A stretch of 64,000 bases of DNA from the NCBI GenBank assembly GCA_973895155.1, contig OZ316894.1, positions 17,670,001-17,734,000 of the forward strand, in the 5' to 3' direction. The translations under genes were made by a program, and so were the position numbers. Shown here one piece after another: positions 1 through 15,678 of this stretch. The notes under the pieces were generated by a model. That model worked only from the letters and a program-made list of their open reading frames with translations. It ran no database searches and was not told the DNA's origin. This DNA is from Marsupella aquatica. Lineage: Eukaryota > Marchantiophyta. How positions within the stretch are numbered: the stretch's first letter is position 1; each line of letters starts with the position of its first letter.

Positions 1-709
1 TAATGAATGAGTTCCGAAATTGGGAGGTTATCATTTCTGGAGACGAAGACTGGGCCAGGTTTTCGATGGGGTTCGTCGTGGTTTGAGGGCCTTCGCTTCT
101 GTGGTCGAATTGCCCGATAGAAGCCGTGGTTTCGTGGGATTGCCGATGTGTTTTAGTGGCGGTTCTGGGAGACAGGGACGTGCTTGGCAAGGCAGCTTGA
201 CGTGAGGTCAGGTGTGGGTGGATGGACGAGATAATTTGGGGTTCGGATGCTTCTGAGTTGGAATTGCGGTGGTCTCAGTTCCTCGGGACCCGCGTTGTAT
301 GTTGCCCCGGGGAGGAAGGCTTTTGCGGAGGGTTTAGGTCACCATTGGGGGTATAGTTTGAAAATATTGGAGCCTTCCAGATTTCGGAAACTTTCGTCGG
401 CAAGGAGACCTAATTCACAAGCGAGGTGGGGATTCGGTGTTGGTCACTGGCAATTTTGAGGGCAAGGTTTTAGAGTTTTCTAGCCGTGCTTTCATCTGTT
501 AATAGGTTTGTACTTGCGGTGTTCTAGTCTCTATTCCTTAGAAGACTATTCTTGTCGAGATTGCAGGTGCTTAGAAGAAACAAATTGGCCTTTGTCTTCT
601 CGCAGCCTAGCTCCCTGTGGGTCGTTCTACTTCTTCTCTATCTGGTGGGTTGTGGTCGTCTTACAATTACAATCCCAGCCCTACGCCCGAAAGCTACGAC
701 TTAAACCGG
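1..709 (+). other. Upstream/5' region of the YY1-like gene
   Basis: No independent gene is recognised here. The stretch lies directly upstream of the YY1-like start codon and probably holds its promoter and 5' UTR. A pyrimidine-rich tract ending in CAG near 604 could be the acceptor of a 5'-UTR intron. An in-frame TAG at 608-610 means the coding frame of the first recognised exon cannot extend further upstream without splicing. Confidence 0.4.
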
Positions 710-3171
<2,462 letters not shown>

Positions 3172-3975
3172 TGTGGTTACCCTGGAGTGTTAGTTGTGAA
3201 AGTAATGAGTCACTTTGCTTCATAGTCTATGACAAAACTAGGTAAGAAAATTTGGGATCTGTTGAGTTGCAACACGGAAAGTAGTAGTAGTGAGATGTAG
3301 GAGAATTATTTAGTGTAGTGATTGTAGATGATCGACCTCAGAATTATGGAGATTTGGCATTTGATAGGTCGGCTTTCTGTACTTGTCCTTAAGGTTCTGG
3401 CCTCTTGGCCGCTTGAGATTCAGAGAATTCAGTTTCAGGTTCAACGGGATAATTTTGTCCCAATAAGAATCATGCCGGTAAGAAATGACCAAAGGCATAT
3501 TCCAGAAAGTGTACTTTCAGAAACGTGAGCTGTTACTGATTTAAAAGCAGACAAGAAACAACGATTGGCTGTAAAAAGGTGCTTTGTAATTAGTTTTAGA
3601 TGGTCCAGCAAGTACATCAAGTCCTAGGAGCACGATGGGTACTTGGACTGGAACCTGAGGACGAGCTTTCTCCCTGGACTCTCAGGTGAGAAAGAATTGT
3701 TGTCTTCGTTCTTCAGTGAGGGGCTTTCAATTGATGTTGGTACAAGTGAAAGTGCTGGCATTCGGTTTAGAACCTTCTCATTTGAAAATCATGAATGTCT
3801 TGTGCCTTTTTCCACGATCAAATTTCTTTCTTCATGAATACGGATCAGCATTCGTGGGTCGAAAAGGTTTTGACAAACCTTGGTAAATCACATTTTCGGA
3901 AGTCTGGTTTGGTTTAGGGTTCACCTTTAGGTCATGTAATCTAAATGATCAGAAAGTCAATCATTAGCCAATGAA

Positions 3976-4056
3976 TAACTTCCAAATGTGGAAACGATTT
4001 AATCTGAGTGACAAAAGATAAATATGGAAACGTTTTAATCTGAGTGACAAAATTGA
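3976..4056. repeat. Two-copy tandem duplication, about 38 bp
   Basis: Two adjacent near-identical segments, each containing TTTAATCTGAGTGACAAAA, differ at a few positions. It is too short for any functional inference. Confidence 0.75.
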
Positions 4057-4261
4057 TAAATACTTTGAAAAGGATTAACAAATTCCAAATCAAAAACAAT
4101 AACACAAACAAATTGCACTGAAGAAACAAGAAGTCCATGCCTAGATTAATCACCACATAGATCTAGCAACTTTGATGGATCATGCACTTTGACATCTCAC
4201 ATCTCCATCAAAGTCAATAGGTACGGGATTTTTGTCAAACAACTTCTACACAGCTACCTGC

Positions 4262-4395
4262 CAAAGAACAAAATGCCCCTTACTGGGAGACCGGATCCTA
4301 AAGGAGACCCAAAGGAAGAGATCAATAAAGGCGAGAAAGTCAGGGAAAGACCCACATTCAAAGATGTAGGTGAAAAAGCCTGAGAGTCCCCAACA
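4262..4395 (-). repeat. Dispersed repeat family B, copy 1
   Basis: This block (with CTGGGAGACCGG and a following AATAAAGG motif) recurs in altered form near 8705, 29030 (opposite strand), 37655 and 50470. Copies share a CCAAAGAACAAAA-like edge, the GGGAGAC core and an ATAAAGGxGA segment. It looks like an old interspersed element; its class is unknown. Confidence 0.45.
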
Positions 4396-4612
4396 ATGGC
4401 CAATGGAATTAAAGCCCTAGTAAGCAACAAACTGTAAACATCCAAAAACGTAAGGAAATTAAAGCATTACCGAGTGAAAACTAACACCTCAAGATGATCC
4501 AACTAGATTTTTGTCAATGCAGTGTTCCATCTGGGTGATACCATCTCGAAATGATCCATCTAGATTCTTTATGAACAAGGGAAGGGTGGTGCCTCTGGGG
4601 CACTTCTGTTTC

Positions 4613-4640
4613 ATAAACAAACAAACAAACAAACAAACAA
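4613..4640. repeat. AAAC microsatellite
   Basis: About six perfect ACAA/AAAC units in a row. Confidence 0.95.
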
Positions 4641-5233
4641 GATAGATCATATTCAACCTATATATACTTTCTTTAAGAAATCTAATATTGACTTCTCTCT
4701 CCAATGAGAACTCCTGCACTAATCTGACCAAGTGGTAGCTCATTGTACTGGAATATGCATTTTAGAGTAGGAAATGCATGTGCGGAAGCAAGGCCCTAAT
4801 AAGCATCTTTTGTTTCTGATCAGCTTCCTAGTAAGGGTGAGTGAAGTGACAGGACACTTGGACATGGAGGTGAACAAGCTAAGAGAACGAGGAATGTCAT
4901 AAGTAAGGCATTGTGTGACAACATCAGCATTGAGATCAGCATAATTGTGCTGGTCCAATACTTTTGTCTGTGTATTAGAGCACCAAGCACATTTAATTTT
5001 CCGATCAAAGAATATGTGAAGTAACCGCCATAGAAGGCTCAGATTTTATCCTATCTTAATAAAGGTGGAACGAAGGAGAACTAAGTCAGTAATGCAGGGT
5101 ATGTGTAGCAACAATTAATGGCATAAATTGCAATGGGACAGGACCATGATGGACAGAGTTCAAGCCTATAAATCATGAATACCAAGGATAGATCAAAGGC
5201 AGGGTTGGAATTCTTCTAAAAATCTTTACTGCC

Positions 5234-7788
5234 ATGACAAATCTCTTGGATCAAAACCCTATCTACTGCGTGGAGCAAATTGTCATACCAGATGGATTAC
5301 CTGCATTGCTAAAGGCATTTGCCAAGGAAGCAATTCGACACAATCCCAAAGACATTGAGACATTTGCATGGAGGTATTTTGAAAAACTGGCTGCAGCGGT
5401 CCAATTGGATGCTACTGCTCCTCCTCCAACCATCAACCAGGTGAAGATTCGTGAAACACTGGCTTACCTTCTTATGCACTGAAATTAGAAAATTGTATGA
5501 TGTCCTCCTAGGCTTCCCTTGCACAACAATATACAATGTCACAGTACACCAAGATACTGTTTTATGAGTTTAACTATTATCACTTTGAGGAGCTTCACCT
5601 TGACTATCATTGGAAACTAGGACTTCTGGTAATGTTGTAATATCCTTTGTAATCTTAAATAATTAAGACTTTCACCTTCCTGCTGATAAAGTTTCATCAC
5701 TACATATGGTTCCAACGCCCCTAAAAGTTTTAAGACACACATACGTCTTACTCGGAAGTCCACCTTAAAGTTTTTAACACAACAGACACAGTTCAGCTCT
5801 ATGGGTCTCTCCTATGGGACCATGAAAACAAATGTCAGCCCTTGATAAGGCTTATCCTAGCTAGGCTGAACGAACCTTGAAATTAGGAGACTGAATTCTC
5901 TCAGACTTCTTGATTGTAGGGCATTGTAAGTAGTGGGGATCCTAGAAAATTTATTTCAGTGATATCTGTTATTGAAGATATTTGAAGTACACAAAATACT
6001 AGAATAATATGGTGTGAGTTTGAAGCAAAACTTGAGAATAACTTGATGATGCTCTGGTTTTGCTCCAAATCAAGTTGCAATACTTATTGGGGGTTCAACA
6101 ACTTTTTCTTTGAATGTGTTGCCTTCACTAAGAATTAATCGTCATCTAAATCTTTGGATTTTTGGTTTATGCTTACACTTGCCATTTCATCTTTCCTCAA
6201 ATTGTTTGTGTGCATAGATTAATCCACCGCAACATTGGGGTTGTTTGTTGTGCTACAGCTGGTTGCTGTTTGGACAAAGTGTAAAGAGCTGGATTTCACA
6301 AATACAGAGCCAATGTACAAGATTTTGACAACATGTGGGATTGCTCACAATACATGCGACAACATATTCAAACTGGCAGACTTTCCATCTGATCTAATCG
6401 ATCCAAAGGAAGTAATAACATTATTGATTACTGCTACAGCAAAGGTAGAACTTCAGATCGATTGCTTGAAATTTATGATATGGATCTTATCCTCAACAAA
6501 ATAAAAATAATATTTGGGCTGACTCTCATTGTTGGACAAAATGGTCAAACATTGAAGATACACAGGAAAAAATTATGTTGGTTGTTTAGTGACACGAGGC
6601 TCAAAGCTTTTCTTAGATATGCAGACTGAGGCGGTGTAATTTATGTTTTCTTTTTTAAGATTATGTCTGGCTCTACAATGTTATCTTACAACCATCCATC
6701 ATCATCTTCTCTAATGAGCTTTAAGGTATAAGTTTAGGTTTTATTATACACTCTTATTGGCCCAACTACAGTCTGTAGTTTCCATGAAGCTATTTCTCTC
6801 TTAAGGAAGCACACGCAAGTTGTACAATGGTATAGAATAGAAGTTCAAATCACACTTTGTTCCATCACCTAGTTGGTCTGGAGCCAGTGTCCTTACCCAC
6901 ACCTCACCCTAGCTTGCTAAATTTGTCCCATTAAACTTGAAGAAGTTGAATAGAAGTAGGGATGTAGTTGATGGGATGGGGTTCAAATATGTTAAATGGC
7001 ACCTCACTAAAGGGCTTGTTTATCAAACAATCCCCCCTTTCTCTTTTGTAATGTAAACAAGACTTGGCTAAGTTCAAAATCCAATGAAAATAATTGGCTA
7101 AGAAGAATGATGACTGCTGAGCTCAGCCTTGAGCCCCCTCAAGCCCAACTGATACATCAAATATAATGTTGCATTTGGTTGGTGGCATGAGATGATGCTG
7201 CACCTGTTTCTGCAGACCTTTCTAGCTGTGATCAGAGGTGTATTCAAGGTTTTCGGATCAAACACTCAAGAGAGACTGCCTGTTCAACTTTTCTTCATGA
7301 TAGTTAACTTCATTGCAAGAAGAAATAAAGATATTTCAGCAACCACAATATCTGCACTGCATCAAGATTTGTGAGTGACCTCAAGCAATTTGAAACACTT
7401 TGCTGTGATAGAAAATGGAGGGGAGTAACCTGAGTTCTGTGGTATGGACATTAGGTGTTTCATTTTTACAAAAAGCGCAGTTTTCAATACTTTTTGTAGA
7501 CCTGGTTTGTATTTAAACCTCTAAGTAGAGAAAAGACCCTAAACATAATGCAGACTAGCCTTCCTTCTCATACTTCAAGACTATCCTCTTTTGCTTTTCC
7601 TCAAAACAATCCTTAGAATGAGATCGATCCAGTTATCTACCCCGTATCTTCAATTGAGCTGTACTGTAATCATTGTTTAACCAAGCTTTGCATGAATTTG
7701 GTACTGCAGACGGGACAGGCAAATAAAAGAAGTTCGATTTGATGATATAAATTCAAACCCAATCATGGCTGACCTCATGAAAATATAA
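5234..7788 (+). CDS. Ropporin/RSP11-like protein with RIIa domain (radial spoke/flagellar), 4 exons
   Basis: The exons are 5234-5440, 6259-6444, 7216-7370 and 7710-7788. They join in frame (627 nt, 208 residues) through GT-AG introns; the third donor is a consensus GTGAGT. Residues about 15-55 form an RIIa dimerisation/docking fold: an IVIPDGLPALLKAFAKEAI helix followed by a P-x-D motif and WRYFEKL. This is the signature of ropporin, SPA17 and Chlamydomonas radial spoke protein 11. The second and third exons align in order with the ropporin-1-like C-terminal region, including RLPVQLFFMIVNFIARRN. Known family members dock AKAP-type helices in axonemal radial spokes or the sperm fibrous sheath. 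The length is close to the family's roughly 210-230 residues. A sperm-flagellum role is inferred from the family; no localisation signal is seen. The last exon rests mainly on splice phase and its stop. Confidence 0.8.
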
Positions 7789-10700
7789 TTGAGCTGTAGA
7801 AAGAGTGGCTTGTAACATGCATATATATACTCTTATTTTAGCAATAATATTAGCAGAATACAGACCATGGGAAACTTGAGCATTGAGCAGGTCTTCTAAC
7901 AGGCAGCAATTACTTTCCTAACGGGAGAGAGGAAAACTGATTTAACTAGAATCATGATTACATTGTTCTTGGAATGATAACATATGTGAATGTCCCACAT
8001 TATGTACCACTTCCGGAAATTAAAGTGAACACCCAAGAGTGGAGGGCCATTTCTTGTTCTAAAGATAACCTCCATACAAAAATAGTTTAAATGGAGTTCA
8101 ATGAAATGCAAATCCCTTGAATGAAGGAGCCAAAGCATTGAAATGTTGGACCAGCTCTCGAGTGATCTAAAATTGTAGACAAAATAAGCACTCCAAAGCA
8201 ACATTGCCTTGGCCCCACTTCTTGCCATGTAGGATGACATCGTACCCTAATGGGTCCTGACTTCTTGTAAAGCCAATTGCAACTGTTCCTCCTATTATAG
8301 GGTCCAGTTTTTAAATTTAGAGGGAATAAAAACAGAAGCCATGGCCCCACTCAGGTGTCTTGGAAAGCCACCATAGGGCATATCCAAGGGTAGAGTAAAC
8401 GAGGATAGGGTAGCTAGGAGAAGGGTAGAAACGAGAGTAGAAATATGGTCCTCGATATGGTCCTGAAGGTAGCGAGATATTAGCCAGAATCTGATGGTTC
8501 TCACTAAATCTAAGGAAATCTAAGGGTCATAATTAGATTAATATAGTAGAGCTAGAAAGTGAATAGTCTTAGAATCGGTCCTTTCACCCCCTTAACATTC
8601 ACCACTCTTGCTATAGGAAGAGAGTAGTTGGACAGTATTAAAAAATAAGAGGGTGAGTTGGTCTCGGACCTTTTCAAAGTTGAGGTCATGAAGAGAAGAT
8701 ATGATATATCACTAATTGCCAAAGAACAAAAAGTGCCAAACTGGGAGACACAATCACTAAGGCAGAAAACCCTTGAATAAAGGGGAGAAAACAACGGAAA
8801 TCCCAACTAAAGCTAATTGGATTTCTGTTCAGATTCTGGTGGTTTTAGGTTCTACATCAATCTTGGGTACAACTAAAAACACCATCTGGAAGGACAGACC
8901 ATTGGAACCATATTCAACTTTAATTTGAAGGTCTTATGGTAAAAATGGATTCTCCCATACTGGAAGAAGAATGATGTGAAAGAGAGCTGTGTATGAAAAC
9001 AATTGTGAGAAAGCGTCTTTGTAGGCCCTTTTTTGTAAATTGTAAATGGCCTTTGAATCTTGAGACCTTTTTCTTCCATTCCATTTCTCTGCCTCTGGTT
9101 GTATTTAGTTTAATTGCTCTTTTTTGGTAAATCTGGAAAAACAAAGCCTGGATGGACCACATCATCTGAAACCAACTTAAAGTCAGGTACGCAAAAGTTA
9201 TTGGAAGTGCACAGTGTGGGACACTAAGGATATGCAAAAATGTCTAGAAATTCAGAACGCTTGATCTCACTTCTTCAAGAAAACTAGAGATATTAGACTG
9301 ATTGGAAAAATCTTTCCAAGCTTGTTTCCAAGCCCCTTCTAAGGAGACCAAGAAGAGCCTACTCAGTTGGATATCAAGTAAGATATTGAATGTGAATCTT
9401 TGTTGTTGAAGACTTTTTGGAAAATATGAAGGTGTTGAACTAAGAGCAAATATATATATAAAAGGTGTCATTGTCCCAAGGCAGGGTCCCATGGTTCAAT
9501 GGCCTGCTCAGTTGGAGCATCAATATTAACATAAAGATAGAGAGAATTTAGTTTGTGGAGACTCAGTGTGACTGATGGGTTTACACTCCACTCTTAGTAT
9601 TATATCCGTATCAAATCAAATGCGGACAGCCTGAGAGTGCCACTTATGGCACTTCCAGGGATAGGTCCCCCAAAATAAAAAAGGCTGGTTGGGCCCAACA
9701 AATCTATTGTGAACAAATCTTGTCCCTTACTTTTGTTATTGTTGGACCCAGAAGATTCTGAAAACTTCTTTCTATTGTTGCACGAATCAGGCGGATTCTG
9801 AAAAGAGTTTGTGGAGTTGAGCTTTCTTTCCTTTTCTGGGGTCATGCTTTCATTGCTTATTTATGTGGTGTCCCCAGGTTCTCCAACAAGACAGGATTCC
9901 TACGCGTCGGCCCTCTTTTTGGTTGAATTTTTGGTTTATTATTTTATATATATTAAACTACCCCAATAACTTTGAGCTGCACAATTATGTGCACCTGCCT
10001 GGATGTCCATTCTTTGAATATTAATTAAAATGATAACAAAAATCATCATTTGCACATGATATCCATGTTTCTCTCCATTCACATATATTTTGGTGGGGCT
10101 CTGCGGCCAAGGTCTAAAGTACTAGACCCCAACTCTAGCTGCTTATCTCCATTACCTAAATTAGCTTCTAGACCCCAACTCTAGTTTCTCATAGTGATCA
10201 GTTATATAGGTTGTTGTCATGTTGTCGTTCATACCCATTTGGAAAAGTACAACTAAAAAATTAAATTGATTTTTTAGAAGGGGGAAAAAAATACAAATAG
10301 AAAAGTGTGAAGGGGATTTAAGGCATTGCTTTTGGTTCTCCCGTCCACTTTGTCAATTCACATCTGTTGGTACCAAAGTGAACAATTGGGGGCATTCTTG
10401 TCTGAACTTCTGGAGGAGAAAGGCAACTTACTGTAGCAAATTAGATCGACAATCTTGGCAAGCACGTAGTAATCCATACGAAGCACTCCAGTAGATTGTG
10501 CATGGTAGCACAATGGGAACAAAGCCTCTGTGTGATCATTGATGAGAACGTTTCATCAGTGAATCACTGATCGAACAGAGATGATGAACAGAGATGATGA
10601 ACAGAGATTCGAATGAACAGAGCATCCAAGCTCACGGCAGTAAGAGTTGTGGGAGATTTCATTGATTTCGGAATGAAGAGCGATTGAACATCGTCGTTGG

Positions 10701-10809
10701 GTGATTGGAGGACTGAGGTCTTCTTCGCCTGAGCCTACTGCAGAAATTGAAGGCGCTTGGAAACTTGGAATCGTTTGGTTCATCATCTGTCTTGTGTAGC
10801 TCAGAAAGC
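7789..10809. other. Intergenic region, no gene recognised
   Basis: AT-rich DNA with many stops in all frames. It includes a second copy of dispersed family B (about 8705-8815). The last 300 bases are probably the promoter and 5' UTR of the GDSL gene; a short GAACAGAGAT(GAT) repeat lies at about 10574-10622. Nothing else is supportable. Confidence 0.5.
8705..8815 (-). repeat. Dispersed repeat family B, copy 2
   Basis: Shares GCCAAAGAACAAAAAGTGCC, an ACTGGGAGACA core and an AATAAAGGGGAGAAAAC segment with the other copies. Its minus-strand translation carries a DCVSQFGTFC-like string that reappears as DCASQFGSFC in the 29.03-29.18 kb copy, which shows common ancestry. Confidence 0.55.
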
Positions 10810-13486
10810 ATGATGAGAAGCTTGACATCGCCAAGCGTTTCACGGAGACTGTTTCTCGGCACGGCGCTGCTGTTTAGTTGTGTGGCAGCAATCTGTTTGG
10901 GACATTCTGAGGTTAATGATGTGGTCCGCTCCTCCCGTTCGTCTTGGTGCCCCAGTGCCTTCTTCAACTTTGGCGATTCTCTCAGTGACACTGGCAACAT
11001 GGAGCTGGCCATGCCAGGCACCTTTGCGTCGGGCAGTCTTCCATACGGAGAGGCCTTCTTTCGGAGCCCGACTGGGAGAGACAGCAATGGCCGTCTCGTC
11101 ATCGACTTCATGCGTACGTACGCCAGTCGATCGTCCTGTGACAATCCCTTTCAAATTTCGGATTCTGTATCTAGTGACAATTGACGTGGTGAGTGGAGTT
11201 TAAATGTTGCTCAACTTCATCTGACATACAGTTCTTAACGCTTGTGTTGGTCTCTCTCTCTCTCTGTCTCTGTGCACGGCTTTGATCGATGAATTGCGAG
11301 CAGTTCTGGCTTTCCAGCAGCCGCTGCTCTATCCGCATCTTTTGCCCTCTCACAAGAATGATCTGCAAGGACTGAACTTCGCGTATTCGGGGGCGACTGC
11401 TTCACGGGAGTCCTCGCTGCTACCCTTCCCTCTACCCTACCAGGTTGATCAGTTTATCCAGCTCAAGAACCAATTACTGCAAACACAACGAGAGCAATCT
11501 GCGGGTAAGTTGCTTCCTTTCCCTCTGGAAATGAGTTCTTATGACCATGTGAGTCGCAAATCGGTTTCCATTGAATTTGCATTTTGAAACCCCTCGTGAA
11601 ACCCATATCAACGTCCATGATCATTGATCGCGATGTTTTGCTCGTCTGTATTCTGCACAATGATGCGTCTTCCTTCCTGATTTTATCCATTGGTTTGCAT
11701 CTTCTCGTGTGAGTTTCTGGTTCTTTTGGGGCTGCCTGGGATACCTCTCACATCACTAATTTTACCTGTGCTTTCATTCGTTACGTGAGTGTGGCCAGAC
11801 CTTATCGTCGAATCTTGAGTGAAACTTAAAGTTCTGATTATGCTTTTTGCAGCTCAGAAGATGATCGAATTGGACCAAGACAGATATAGCACGGCTCTGT
11901 ACACCTTATGCATAGGAGGAAATGATCTGATAGGTGGACTTCTCCGAGGGCTTCAACCAAACGCCATCATACAAAATATTGTTCCCATTGTCCTCTACGA
12001 AACCGTCAGCGCCATCGAGGTATTGTGCTATTTTTCGACTGTTGCTGGCGCCTCCTCGTCCGTCGTCTGTTCTGCTAAATTTATTTCGTTCTAAGTGTGG
12101 CTGAGTGCAGTAGAATGCGATGTGATAGGACTGAATTCAAGAAATTTCCTTACAGTCCAATACTCTTGAAATCCTTGACAGTTTGAGCTGTTTGGTTCTA
12201 TGATCGGCGGTCAGGATGGATTCGTATAGTTAAGAGCTTTCGAGGTGAATTGTGGAAAACCCCAGTGCCGGCCGGTGCTTAATGTCCATTACAAAAGGGG
12301 AAATTGCGCGAATAATTCAATGGTTTTATGCGTGAACTTAATCAAACATGCTTTCCAAAGAGTTCCAAAAGTCTGAAGGCCCGCCATCTGGCAGATGTCC
12401 GAGTAAGAAACCAAAACATGAACAGGTAGTAGGGAACAGCAATGAATTTTGAGGACGCGAGAAAAGTACAAGGCGGGAGAGAAGAGCACTGACTTAAGCT
12501 AAAGATTCCAGAATTTCCTCATCATCATGCGTTTTCGATATTCCACTCTGTTGTGCTGGTCTACTAAAACGATAACTAGGAGACTTGTCAAACGTATTGT
12601 GTTCATCTTCTCTGTGGAAGAGTTTTTTGTAACAATTGTGGTGAATGGTGATAAAGTGCAGGCTCTATACTATCAAGGCGCGAGGAAATTCATGGTCTTC
12701 AATGGCCCTTCTCTAGGCTGTGCCACAATAGTCTTGACCGTGATGGACGGTTCAGGTCTCCCCGTTGACGATCTCGGCTGCATTACAGCTATAAATGAAA
12801 TAAATCACGCATTGAACAGTGAGTTGTTCAAATCTGTCGAGCAACTCCGAGTGTCGCTTCCGAACGTGACCATCACTCACTTTGACTACTATGCTGCGAA
12901 TATCGAAATTTTTACAAACCCTTCGAAATATGGTGAGTAATGCTTTCAAAATTGAACACGTCTATTAAAAGTCCAGTGTCCATCAATTCAACTGGGCCTT
13001 ATCAGGAGTTCTACTCTCTCAGCGGGTTGCTTTATTGAGCTCCTGGCCTGACTTGTTCCATCTCACCTTTATTTGACAGGATTCAATCCAGACGTGGTGC
13101 AGACGGCTTGCTGTGGAGCTCCAGGAGTTGGAACGCTGAATTTCAATCTCGCGGCCCAGTGTGGGAGACAGAACTTCAACGAATGTGCTAACCCAGACGA
13201 GTACCTCATCTGGGATGGGATCCACTGGACTGAAGCCTTCTATAGGCATATCGCCATGTTTGTTCTGAATGGGGAATTCTCTGATCCGCCCACCAATCTC
13301 ACGAAGGCTTGCGACCTTAGCTTTGAAGAATTTGGTCACAAAACATACGAAGAAGTATTTATTGGGAGCAATTCTCTGTCATTTGATGAGTCACTCAAGC
13401 AAGGTTTGGCGGATGATCAGAAAACAGAACCTGCCCTCATTGTCCAAGGGCTTATACAGCCAGATCGCGCAACCCTAAATTCATGA
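10810..13486 (+). CDS. GDSL-type esterase/lipase, secreted, 5 exons
   Basis: The exons are 10810-11113, 11304-11504, 11853-12019, 12662-12932 and 13080-13486, all phase-compatible, encoding 449 residues. Residues 1-33 look like a signal peptide (basic start, then a hydrophobic LFLGTALLFSCVAAICL core), so export to the apoplast is expected. The family blocks are in order: FNFGDSLSDTG with nucleophile Ser57, a block II glycine in NFAYSGAT, the GGND block III in exon 3, and DGIHWTE with Asp360 and His363. The CCG and C-x6-C pattern after residue 325 is typical of plant GDSL enzymes of the alpha-fucosidase/ENOD8-like branch. The substrate is unknown; family members hydrolyse ester bonds of lipids or acylated sugars. 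A tail of about 57 residues after Cys392 is longer than usual. There are two adjacent ATG codons (10810, 10813); the first is used here. Confidence 0.9.
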
Positions 13487-14651
13487 TGTTTTTACTAGAC
13501 AAGTGATGGATGGCACTCAGGCAAGCAATGGGACTAGGAGCGGCACAACTGGAAGTGGGAATACTAACTTCGAAAACTGTAGCCAGAGCGCTTCCAGAGC
13601 TCGTGTGCATCTACAATAGGAAACATCTACAGTTCTCTCCACATGCCTGTGTTCAAATCCTGCCTACTTGCAGAGAAACGTTTCTGGATATTAGGAATCG
13701 ATGCTAATTAAGATACTACAGTAGGCAAACCAATGTGCGAAACTTTGGCAGGCCATCATATCAGGGGACTAGAAGTACTAAAGATGTGAATGACGGTTGC
13801 TTGTCTGTAAATTGATGTGTATTTAGAGCAACTTGAAACGAAAGCCAACACACGAAATTGAACTGAAATCAACCTGTGCAAAATGGAGTCGCTGTTTGCA
13901 AGGACGAAGCCCAAATTGCTGCATGATGTCTACACCACATCCCAACCTAGAAACCTGTGATTTTTTGGTTTCTGTGATTTTTTGGTTTCTTGCTTTCGTT
14001 TGTAATTCTATAGAGAAACTGATGTCTGGATGGACCACAAATGAATGGTAACCAGGTCTGTTACCAAACACAGATTTGGTGTTTTGGTCACAAGAAAACT
14101 AAATCCGAAATCTTCTCGTTACTGCTCAAGTTGTTTTACCTTTGCTCATGCTGTACTCTGTACTGTTCTAGTCCTGTATTTTGTGGCATATCTTTAAAAA
14201 TGTAGTCATAATAGGGCGCGTCAGTGTAGTGCCTTAAGCAAGGTCTTATGGCTATAACTTTTTGTATGTATCATGGGAAACTTATTTAGGTAGCCTAGAG
14301 CGTTTTTGTCCTGGCTGGAAAAGCACTTCGTGTCCTTGGCTGCACCTTATGTCATTGGCTGTAATTGCTGCACGTTATGTCATTGGCTGTAACCCAGTTA
14401 CGGCCTTGCTTTGACATGCCCTAAAATTTGAGACTGCCCTACCATTGGACACATAGATTTGAGTTTTAAGATCCCATTTCAACTAACGTATTTCCGTCAC
14501 TCAATTATGTAACTAGGATGGACCTAGCCGTTTCTGAGATCCAAATGTGCTATCATACATACAATTTAAATTTAAAGTAACAATCGAAACAGTTCATCCA
14601 GGTTGTGATGGCCATCCTAGTAATTTGTCATTGTACATGGTCTATGCTGAC

Positions 14652-14682
<31 letters not shown>

Positions 14683-14690
14683 CTTTTCTT
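14652..14690. repeat. TTTTC microsatellite
   Basis: Six or more CTTTT/TTTTC units, slightly interrupted at the left end. Confidence 0.9.
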
Positions 14691-15039
14691 GGGCTCTGGA
14701 GAGCATGGATTCCCTCCCAAATTACCTCCTTCCCGACTGGTCCTGGAAAGGACAGAACCAAAAAGAAGCCTTACATGAGTCATTGAAAATGACAAAAGGA
14801 AAAACAAAACTGAATTTAGGCTTGGAAAACAACAGAATTAGAAAAGCTTACCCCCCAGTCACGTTGGAAAATGACAGAAGGATAAAGAAGACACAGTTTG
14901 AACTTGGAAAACAACCCAACAGGACAACCCACAATCACAGAAAGTGATAGAACAATTTTAAAAATTTTAATTAAAAAATCAACTGAAAACTACTCTATTT
15001 CCGGTATAATCTTTGGGCTCATCAGAAATTGAGTAAAAG

Positions 15040-15400
15040 ACATTAGAAAAGTTTCAAACTTTGTCACATAATACATTGGGCATCACAGGTCTCACACTTT
15101 GTCAAGTAATAGATTGGACATATATCATAGGACATGTTGACTACATTTGAGGTCAAACAAAGATCCAAGATCTGTACCAATAAATAGACACTTGTGCCCC
15201 AAACCAGTTGTTTATAGTTGGACATTAGAAAAGTTTCAAACTTTGTCAGGTACATTGGACATCACTGGTCTCACACTTTGTCAAGTAATAGATTGGGCAG
15301 CAGAGGACATGTTGACTACATTTGAGATCAAACAAAGATCCAAGATCTGTACCAATAAATAGTCACTTGTGCCCAAAACCAGTTGTTTACAGTTGGTCAG
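15040..15400. repeat. Tandem duplication of a ~180-bp unit
   Basis: Copy 1 (about 15040-15222) and copy 2 (about 15223-15400) both start CATTAGAAAAGTTTCAAACT and contain CTCACACTTTGTCAAGTAAT and AAAGATCCAAGATCTGTACC in the same order. Only scattered substitutions and small indels separate them. Confidence 0.9.
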
Positions 15401-15678
15401 GAGCCTGAGAAACCTACCTGGGGGCCTTCTTCACAAAATGAAGCATGTTTCCCAAAATTCAATTCAAAATGTAGCCCGTCCATTTTTCTGTCCATGTAAA
15501 CTTGCTGGTGACTATAGTCAGGTAGTCTTTCCCTTTCCACTAGCATGAGTACCCATTCTTTGAACCTAAATATAGGTGAGTATAAAAAAAAATTACAACA
15601 AAAAGATTCCTTATTATTCTCACTCATTTATAATTCGTCCCCATACCCTGCTAAGTGACACAGTCAGAGTTATTGTTC

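Larger units (their letters stand above)
3172..5233. other. Intergenic: YY1 3' region plus repeats
   Basis: The first few hundred bases are probably the YY1 3' UTR. The rest is AT-rich with no convincing coding exon. It contains a short tandem duplication near 3976, one copy of a dispersed A-rich repeat family (4262-4395) and an AAAC microsatellite, all listed separately. Confidence 0.5.
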
